From Verrucomicrobiota bacterium (GTDB lineage Bacteria; Verrucomicrobiota; Verrucomicrobiia; Verrucomicrobiales; Verrucomicrobiaceae), in assembly GCA_009885275.1 (NCBI GenBank), contig VFKY01000033.1:1-5359 (forward strand): 5,359 nucleotides of DNA, written 5' to 3'. A model generated the notes under the pieces. The model worked only from the letters and a program-made list of their open reading frames with translations, did not search any database and was not told the DNA's origin. Every line of letters begins with the position of its first letter. Within the stretch, counting starts at the first letter, position 1. Position numbers and translations under genes: made by a program. This document shows positions 1 through 5,359 of this stretch, one piece after another.

Positions 1-83
1 AGGCGGTCGCGAAGTTGGAGAAGATCAGAGTGACTGTGTAACGAAAACTCAAATCTCCACGTCGTCGGTGGACTACCTGAAAT

Positions 84-157
84 TGACCGCGTAGCGGTCG
101 CGGACGGTAGCCGTGGGCTTAAACCCACGGCTACCTTCCCAGACCACTACGCGGTCA
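84..157. repeat. Long imperfect palindrome (REP-like hairpin) downstream of rnr
   Basis: The two halves, 84-120 and 121-157, are reverse complements in one continuous register with five mismatched positions out of 37. The inner core is a perfect 12-bp stem (106-117, GGTAGCCGTGGG, with 124-135) around a 6-base loop. A second block, 84-99 with 142-157, pairs at 15 of 16 positions. The left block 85-99 is also a small hairpin on its own (GACCGC-GTA-GCGGTC). The palindrome lies about 20 bases beyond the rnr stop codon, so it could stabilise the 3' end or act as a terminator. No good U-tract follows it in the minus direction, so it is not a textbook intrinsic terminator. The core resembles dispersed REP-type palindromes (CCGTGGG...CCCACGG) that I recall from several bacterial phyla; that family link is from memory and untested. 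Confidence 0.75.
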
Positions 158-176
158 TGATGGATGGCCGCAAAAC

Positions 177-2483
177 TTATTTCTTCCGCGGCGGCCCCTT
201 GGGTGCGTCTTTCGACTTGCCCTTGTCTTGTGCAGGTCTCCGGTCACGGTTACCGCGCGGTTTTTCGTCGCCCTTGGTTTTTCTCTTATCGTTGCCCTTA
301 TCGCGACGTTGCTGCTCTCTTCCCCTGTCCTGACGCGGTTCTGATTTACGAGCTTCTCTTGCGGCTGCGATGCCGGGTTTTTCCACTAGAGTGAAATCCA
401 CCTGTTTCTTGAAACTGTCCACGGTGTAAACATTCACCGTAACGATGTCACCAAGCTTGATGATGCGGCGACTGTGTTTGCCGTAGAGCTGATTGCGCAT
501 CGGATCAAAGATGAAGAAGTCATCGGGCACGGAGGAGAGATGCACCAATCCACTCATGCCAAGATCAGAGACTTCAACAAAAAAGCCGAAGTTCCGAATG
601 TCTGTGACCATCGCGGGATAGGCTTCGAGTTTACCGGATTTGATTTGCGCCTTGAGGTAGGCATACATTTTCACCTCTTTGCTGTCGCGTTCCGCATCCG
701 AGGAATTGCGCTCGGTACCGGTGATGTGATCGGCAATATCCTTGAGTTCTTTCGGTGTGATCAGAGCGTTGTCGAACAAGACACGATGCACCACGAGATC
801 GGCGTAGCGACGAATGGGCGACGTGAAGTGAGTGTATTTCGTTTTGCTCAATCCATAGTGACCAAGAGGCTCCACGGCATATCGAGCTCTCATCAGGGAA
901 CGAAGAAATCCAATCTTCAAAGCTGGACCTATGGGTAGGTCTGCCAGTTGGCGCAGTAGCTTTTGCACTTCCGGACGACGCGTCAAGTTCCCACAAGGAA
1001 CGTGATGACTGAGCACTTGATCGCGAAATTCGATGAGTTTTTTCTCCTTCGGTGACTCATGCACCCGATACACCGCTGGCCGATTGATCTTCATCAGTTT
1101 GGTAGCAACCGCTTCATTTGCGAGTAACATGTATTCCTCGATCAATTGGTGAGAGACATCGTTTTCGATTTTCTCAATCCGCAGGACCTGACCCTGTTCA
1201 TTAAGACGAATCTTTGATTCCGGAAAATCGAGATCGAGTGACCCTGCTTTGAATCGAGTGCGGCGGATGTTTTGAGCCATCTCATGAGCTTGATGCACCA
1301 TGCGCTCGATGTCATTAGTCGCCGGCTTTTCGATGGTGGCCAGCGCCTCCTTATAGGTGAACCGACGCTTAGAACAAATTAAGGCGGCGTAGAATTTGGT
1401 TTGGAGTACCGTGCCGTCGGAGGAGAGTAAAAACTCAACGCACTTGGTCAAACGATCGACATTCGGTTTGAGCGAACAAAGCTCATTACTCAAGGCTTCA
1501 GGCAGCATTGGAATGACGCGATCCACCAAGTAAGTTGAATTACCGCGCTTCTTCGCTTCAACATCGAGATGACCTCCGGGTTTCACATAGTGTGAAACAT
1601 CGGCGATATGAACCCAGAGACGCCAGCGATCCTGTGACATGCGCTCTAAACAAATGGCATCATCAAAATCTTTCGCATCATCAGGATCAATGGTGATGAC
1701 GAGATGCTCGCGACAATCGACACGCTCTCCCAAGGCGGCACCGGATTCGTGTTTCTCACGTTCCAGAGCAATGGTGTTGGCCTCATGCAGGACTTCTTTC
1801 GGAAAGTGCAAGGGCATGTCGTAATGGCGGAGCACAGAAAGCATATCCACGCCCTCTTCATCCGGAGCACCGAGAACCTCGATAACCTCACCTTCAGGAT
1901 TGCTGTTACGCGACTCCCATGAAACCATTTCCACGACGACCTTATCGCCAATCTGCGGCTGCCGTCCCACATCACGCGGCGGCGGCACGATAATATGATG
2001 ACGCATCCTTGGATCATCAGGAATGACGTAGAGAAACTGTTTGCCGCGTTGCAAAGTTCCCACAAGACTGGCGCGTTTGCGTTCCAGGATGCGCACCACA
2101 CTCCCAGTGTTTTCCTCTGATGGCGATTTACCCATCCCCGCTGGCTTCACATCACGTCGAACAAGAACACGATCCCCATGCATGGCGGTGGAGGTTCCAC
2201 TTTCAAGAATCGCGATCTCCGTTAGTCCCGCTTCATCCGGCTGCAAAAAGCCACGACCTCCCCGTGTGATCTGAATAACCCCAGCGACGAGGTCGGCCTC
2301 GCGCGCTTGAATATAACGATTACCCTTCGTGCGTAGAATCAGCCCCTTGGTTTCCAGTCGACTGATCGCCTGCTGCAGCTCCTGCTGTTGATTGGGTCGC
2401 AATCCGAGGCTGCTGATCAGCTGTGGGACGTTGGAGGGGGTGTAGCTCTTCTGACTGAGCAGTTTCAAAATCTTATCATCCAT
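177..2483 (-). CDS. rnr: Ribonuclease R, 3'-5' exoribonuclease of the RNB/RNase II family
   Basis: Cytoplasmic processive 3'-5' exoribonuclease that degrades structured RNA and takes part in mRNA decay and RNA quality control. The 768-residue product has the full RNase R layout: an N-terminal winged-helix-like region (about 1-58), cold-shock/OB domains (about 65-205), the RNB catalytic domain (about 255-585), an S1 domain (about 620-700) and a lysine/arginine-rich tail (701-768). The RNB signature TIDPDDAKDFDDA (264-276) supplies the metal-binding aspartates D266, D272, D274 and D275. HIADVSHYV (292-300), GNSTY (314-318) and TSPIRRYADLVVHR (554-567) are further family hallmarks. The N-terminal domain and S1-plus-basic tail favour RNase R over RNase II. 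The ATG at 2483 is well fixed because an in-frame TGA lies only 9 bases upstream (TGA-TAT-ACC-ATG). No clear Shine-Dalgarno sequence precedes it. The gene follows the penicillin-binding protein gene on the same strand after 148 bases. Confidence 0.96.
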   Translation of the reverse strand: MDDKILKLLSQKSYTPSNVPQLISSLGLRPNQQQELQQAISRLETKGLILRTKGNRYIQAREADLVAGVIQITRGGRGFLQPDEAGLTEIAILESGTSTAMHGDRVLVRRDVKPAGMGKSPSEENTGSVVRILERKRASLVGTLQRGKQFLYVIPDDPRMRHHIIVPPPRDVGRQPQIGDKVVVEMVSWESRNSNPEGEVIEVLGAPDEEGVDMLSVLRHYDMPLHFPKEVLHEANTIALEREKHESGAALGERVDCREHLVITIDPDDAKDFDDAICLERMSQDRWRLWVHIADVSHYVKPGGHLDVEAKKRGNSTYLVDRVIPMLPEALSNELCSLKPNVDRLTKCVEFLLSSDGTVLQTKFYAALICSKRRFTYKEALATIEKPATNDIERMVHQAHEMAQNIRRTRFKAGSLDLDFPESKIRLNEQGQVLRIEKIENDVSHQLIEEYMLLANEAVATKLMKINRPAVYRVHESPKEKKLIEFRDQVLSHHVPCGNLTRRPEVQKLLRQLADLPIGPALKIGFLRSLMRARYAVEPLGHYGLSKTKYTHFTSPIRRYADLVVHRVLFDNALITPKELKDIADHITGTERNSSDAERDSKEVKMYAYLKAQIKSGKLEAYPAMVTDIRNFGFFVEVSDLGMSGLVHLSSVPDDFFIFDPMRNQLYGKHSRRIIKLGDIVTVNVYTVDSFKKQVDFTLVEKPGIAAAREARKSEPRQDRGREQQRRDKGNDKRKTKGDEKPRGNRDRRPAQDKGKSKDAPKGPPRKK

Positions 2484-2631
2484 GGTATATCATTGCACGC
2501 TTAGGCCACGTTCCGCCACTGGTTTGATTTGGGATGCGCTCTAGGCAAGCGGATATCGCAATCAATTTCTGATAGATCCATGGCAAGAGCGCCATTTTAA
2601 TTCTTTTAACGCAGCTCAAAAGTGTCACCCC

Positions 2632-5169
2632 TCACTCCAACTTAAGCGGTGGTGGTGGCGCAAGCTTGATCGGCGATTGCTTATCAGACTGTTCCTCCAC
2701 GGAGACAGCGCGTTGGATGACTGATCCATCCTCGTTCACCGGTTCGGCACGGATAATGGGTTGCACGGTATTGTAGGGGTCATTGCCCAGTACCGTCACG
2801 CCTTTCATGCGTACGGGTATTATGTTGGCGAGCATGGGGTTCACCGGAGATTGAGCGGGAGACAGAGTATCCGTCGCTCTGAGCGATGCGAGGAAGCTTG
2901 CTGCGTCACTGCCGCGATGCACATCACAATATACATCGTAGTTGCTGGCCTCACGCAAAAGCTCCTTGTAGGTGCTTCGAACTGCTTTGAAGCCACCATT
3001 GACGGTGTCGGGGACCTTTTCATAACAGGCATCCGTAGCTTTCTTGCCACTCTTCTGACAAACCTCGACCAATCGTCCCTCCTGCGGTGGCTGAATTTCT
3101 TCGGGCGCATATTCTTTCACCGTGGCATTCATCACATCTGTCCAGATAGGCAACACGATGCGGTTACTGTAAGCTCCGGTATAAATGGTTTTCTGCTGAT
3201 CAAAGCCACCCCAGACACCGCAAGTCACGGCACTGCTGTAACCAAAGAACCACAAATCTTTGAACTCATAATGCGTGCCAGTTTTTCCAGCAAATGGAAG
3301 ATTTTTTAAACCGTACTCCTCATAGGCAAGGTGACCGGTGCCACGCTTCAAAGCATCGATCAAACATGTATGAGTCTGGTAAGCGGCAGTTTCATCCATC
3401 ACGGAATCCATGGCTTCTTCTTCCTTCACTTGATAGATAACCTTGCCTTCGTGATTCGTGATTCGATGGATGAGCGAGAGTTGTTTGGGGCGCTTCCCTT
3501 TGTTGGCAAAAGCACTGTAAGCGAGGCACATTTCGTCGAGCTTCACTTCACTGGCACCGAGGAACGAGCTTGGAAAATCACGTATTACTGACTTGATGCC
3601 CGCCTTGGCCACAAGTGCTTTCACAGGAGCCAAGGTAAGTTTTTCTCCTAGACGCACCGTGGCTGCGTTGCGGCTCTGGGTAAGAGCTTCTCTCGCCGTA
3701 ATACTGTTTTCGTATCGCGTCACATCCTGTTCCGTGCCCCATTCACCGAGAATGCCAGTGAGACCCCCGATCATGACGCGCCGATTGTCGATAGGTCCAT
3801 CCTCCAGTAACACGGGTGGATAATATTCTGGTTTTTGAAACGCGGCCGCATAGACAAAAGGAAGAAAAGCCGTGCCTGCGGGACGCTTGGATTGCACCGC
3901 GCGGTTGAACATACTATCGAGATAGTCGCGGCCACCCACCATTGCCAAGACACCGCCATCACGATTGTCCAATGCCAGAATAGCACCTTGAATATATGAG
4001 GGCTTGGGTTTGGGTGAATCCGCAGGAATGGCTTTACTGATCACCTTGTGACGAAAGTCTTCCACCAATGCCCTGTATTGCTGAAAAGTTTGATGCGTGT
4101 AATCCTTACTCTTTTCTAGAGCTTCAAATCGATCGCTCATTGCTTTCTCTGCGGTTTTTTGAAGCTTGCCATCGATGGTGGTATAGATGTTAAATCCGCC
4201 CAATTGAGCATCCTCTTCCCCGATAATATTTACAGCTTGTTGGCGAATTTCCTCATAAACATAGCTCAAGCGCGCATCGGCAATTCGCGGTGAGGTTGGT
4301 ACCGGCGGCCTGAGGGAAAGTTCTTCCATTTCATCCTTGGTAATGTAGCCCTCATTTTTCATCCGGTCATAGACATGATTGCGGGCTTTCTTAGCACGGT
4401 CAGGATGCCGTAATGGTTGTAAATTGTTGGGGCTCTTAATCAAGCCACAGAGTGTCGCGCTTTCCTCGATCGTGAGCTCTTGAGCATCCTTGCCAAAATA
4501 ACCCTGTGACGCCGCCTGCACCCCATAAAATCCGCCACCGAAATAAATACGATTAAGATACAACTCGAGAATTTCCGATTTGGTAAGATGCCGCTCTACC
4601 CTTTCGGCCACAAACCACTCCACGATCTTTCGAGTGTAACGCGATTTTTTATCGCCAGTCTCCAGTTCCTTGAGTTTGAATGCCTCACGCGCGAGCTGCT
4701 GAGTGATGGTGCTGGCGCCCTGTGTTTCACTACCCACTTTATAGTTTAGCCACACCGCGCGAATAACCCCGGTAAAATCCACTCCACCGTGTTGGAAGAA
4801 CCGTGAGTCTTCCTCTGAAGTTAGCGCTTGGATGAAATGCATGGGCACCTGTTCCACCTTGATTGGGGTGCGGTTGAGCACGTAGATACGACCAATGTCA
4901 TCGCCACGCCGATCAAAGATGAGGCTCGCTTTTTCGATTTTTTGCAGTGCTGACATGTCAAACTGCTCGGCCTGCTCCTGTAAGGGCTTAAGAAAAGCTA
5001 GCACCACCGCCAAGGTCGCAACACTGCCCAGCAAGACAACGATGAACAAGGTCGCAAACCACCAGCGCCTATAAAAAGGCGGTTTTCTACGTGCATTTCC
5101 CCCTTTGCTGCGTTGAGCCGGGTTCTTTTGCATGTTCTTGGCAATAGGATTGATATCAGGATCAGACAT
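2632..5169 (-). CDS. Class A penicillin-binding protein (PBP1A-like) with altered transpeptidase SxxK box
   Basis: Inner-membrane peptidoglycan synthase of 845 residues. A basic cytoplasmic N-terminus (1-35) is followed by one membrane anchor (about 36-60). The GT51 glycosyltransferase domain (about 85-260) has all main motifs: EDSRFFQHGG (120-129, catalytic E120), GASTITQQ (151-158), RKIVEWFVA (180-188, E184) and KSEILELYLNRIYFG (197-211). It should therefore polymerise lipid II into glycan chains. The transpeptidase domain (about 393-685) keeps SRN (499-501) and KTGT (629-632), but where SxxK is expected it reads RPAGTAFLPFVY (429-440). T433 replaces the nucleophilic serine and L436 replaces the lysine, so cross-linking activity is doubtful. 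The periplasmic C-terminus carries C704, C715 and a CDVH motif at C748, then a tail of about 95 residues ending in a proline run. The ATG at 5169 is chosen because a TATAAT box lies about 30 bases upstream; M13 is a possible alternative, and neither has a clear ribosome binding site. The name mrcA/ponA is avoided because of the altered active site. Confidence 0.93.
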   Translation of the reverse strand: MSDPDINPIAKNMQKNPAQRSKGGNARRKPPFYRRWWFATLFIVVLLGSVATLAVVLAFLKPLQEQAEQFDMSALQKIEKASLIFDRRGDDIGRIYVLNRTPIKVEQVPMHFIQALTSEEDSRFFQHGGVDFTGVIRAVWLNYKVGSETQGASTITQQLAREAFKLKELETGDKKSRYTRKIVEWFVAERVERHLTKSEILELYLNRIYFGGGFYGVQAASQGYFGKDAQELTIEESATLCGLIKSPNNLQPLRHPDRAKKARNHVYDRMKNEGYITKDEMEELSLRPPVPTSPRIADARLSYVYEEIRQQAVNIIGEEDAQLGGFNIYTTIDGKLQKTAEKAMSDRFEALEKSKDYTHQTFQQYRALVEDFRHKVISKAIPADSPKPKPSYIQGAILALDNRDGGVLAMVGGRDYLDSMFNRAVQSKRPAGTAFLPFVYAAAFQKPEYYPPVLLEDGPIDNRRVMIGGLTGILGEWGTEQDVTRYENSITAREALTQSRNAATVRLGEKLTLAPVKALVAKAGIKSVIRDFPSSFLGASEVKLDEMCLAYSAFANKGKRPKQLSLIHRITNHEGKVIYQVKEEEAMDSVMDETAAYQTHTCLIDALKRGTGHLAYEEYGLKNLPFAGKTGTHYEFKDLWFFGYSSAVTCGVWGGFDQQKTIYTGAYSNRIVLPIWTDVMNATVKEYAPEEIQPPQEGRLVEVCQKSGKKATDACYEKVPDTVNGGFKAVRSTYKELLREASNYDVYCDVHRGSDAASFLASLRATDTLSPAQSPVNPMLANIIPVRMKGVTVLGNDPYNTVQPIIRAEPVNEDGSVIQRAVSVEEQSDKQSPIKLAPPPPLKLE

Positions 5170-5198
5170 TAGAGCCGTTTGCGTTCGCGGCGGGTGGG

Positions 5199-5204
5199 AT
5201 TATA
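5199..5204 (-). promoter_or_regulatory. Putative -10 box (TATAAT) for the penicillin-binding protein gene
   Basis: Read on the minus strand, the divergent spacer contains a perfect TATAAT. A weak -35 candidate, TTAGCC, lies 17 bases further upstream, inside the first codons of the divergent methyltransferase gene. Transcription would begin near 5190 and give a leader of about 20 bases before the ATG at 5169. The box match is seen directly; promoter function is inferred. The -35 is poor (3 of 6 matches to TTGACA), so strength is uncertain. Confidence 0.5.
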
Positions 5205-5219
5205 GCCAGCTTTTCCCAA

Positions 5220-5359
5220 ATGGCTAACGCAAACCCTGTCCTAAATGAATTCTTTCGAAAACGCCTTCGCGAGGCGCCGAATGGTCTGCTTGCATGGGCG
5301 GAAATAATGAACCTCGCCCTCTATGAGCCAAACATGGGGTATTACCGGAGCGGCGTGCG
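5220..5359 (+). CDS. MidA/NDUFAF7-like SAM-dependent methyltransferase, N-terminal fragment
   Basis: The first 46 codons of a gene that runs off the right edge of the window. The visible protein has the N-terminal signature of the COG1565 / Methyltransf_28 family (the mitochondrial relative is NDUFAF7/MidA, a protein-arginine methyltransferase needed for complex I assembly). A helix of the form FFRKRL (11-16) is followed by a G-x-L-x-x-W-A-E-x-M-N stretch and then LALYEPNMGYY (32-42), which matches the family pattern 'M-x-L-A-L-Y-D-P-x-x-G-Y-Y'. The SAM-binding motifs would lie downstream and are not visible. The substrate in bacteria is not established. The ATG at 5220 is chosen because no ATG, GTG or TTG occurs in frame between it and the divergent gene start. 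No good Shine-Dalgarno sequence is present, and a G-rich run at 5192-5198 is too far upstream. The gene is divergent from the penicillin-binding protein gene, 50 bases away. Confidence 0.75.
   Translation, partial: MANANPVLNEFFRKRLREAPNGLLAWAEIMNLALYEPNMGYYRSGV

Noticed and set aside
3..41. Plus-strand frame reading AVAKLEKIRVTV then TAA, which could be the 3' end of a gene entering from the left edge
   Set aside because: Only 12 residues are visible, with no recognisable motif. It looks protein-like, but that is too little to call a gene.
474..938. Plus-strand open frame of 154 codons
   Set aside because: It is antisense within the well-supported rnr gene and its translation shows no recognisable domain. 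The same applies to the other plus-strand frames inside the two large genes.
1646..2101. Minus-strand open frame of 151 codons
   Set aside because: It lies in another frame inside rnr, which is intact throughout and fully explains the region.
2580..2612. Small hairpin (ATGGC...GCCAT) followed by a T-rich run on the plus strand, resembling a terminator
   Set aside because: The stem is only 5 bp and it points in the plus direction, where no gene ends. It would not terminate the minus-strand penicillin-binding protein transcript.
3541..3552. An SxxK match (S540-E-V-K543) in the penicillin-binding protein that might replace the missing catalytic box
   Set aside because: It lies after the SRN motif, in the conserved stretch preceding the A-Y-S-A-F-A-N helix, so it is in the wrong place for the active-site serine.

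Overview
The window comes from a bacterial chromosome and reads as ordinary core-genome territory. Two long, complete genes lie on the minus strand, and the 5' start of a third gene runs off the right edge on the plus strand. The gene content (a class A penicillin-binding protein, RNase R and a MidA-like methyltransferase) fits a Gram-negative-type or PVC-group bacterium. The style of the penicillin-binding protein and the long basic tail on RNase R make a Verrucomicrobiota-like source my best guess. That is an impression from sequence style, not a demonstrated placement.

Layout from left to right. Positions 1-176 have no convincing complete gene, but hold a striking imperfect palindrome (84-157) just past the end of the RNase R gene. 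RNase R (rnr) occupies 177-2483 on the minus strand. A 148-base gap (2484-2631) separates it from the bifunctional-type penicillin-binding protein (PBP1A-like), 2632-5169, also minus. In transcription order the penicillin-binding protein comes first and rnr second, so they may be co-transcribed, though the gap is wide enough for a separate rnr promoter. A 50-base divergent spacer (5170-5219) contains a perfect TATAAT box pointing at the penicillin-binding protein. The methyltransferase gene starts at 5220 and is cut by the window end.

The most notable observation is in the penicillin-binding protein. Its glycosyltransferase motifs are all intact, and so are transpeptidase motifs 2 (SRN) and 3 (KTGT), but the catalytic SxxK box reads T-A-F-L (residues 433-436). 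Both the acylated serine and the general-base lysine are missing while the flanking residues are well kept. This suggests a peptidoglycan polymerase whose transpeptidase domain is catalytically dead or works differently. No mobile element, CRISPR array, tRNA or rRNA was seen.
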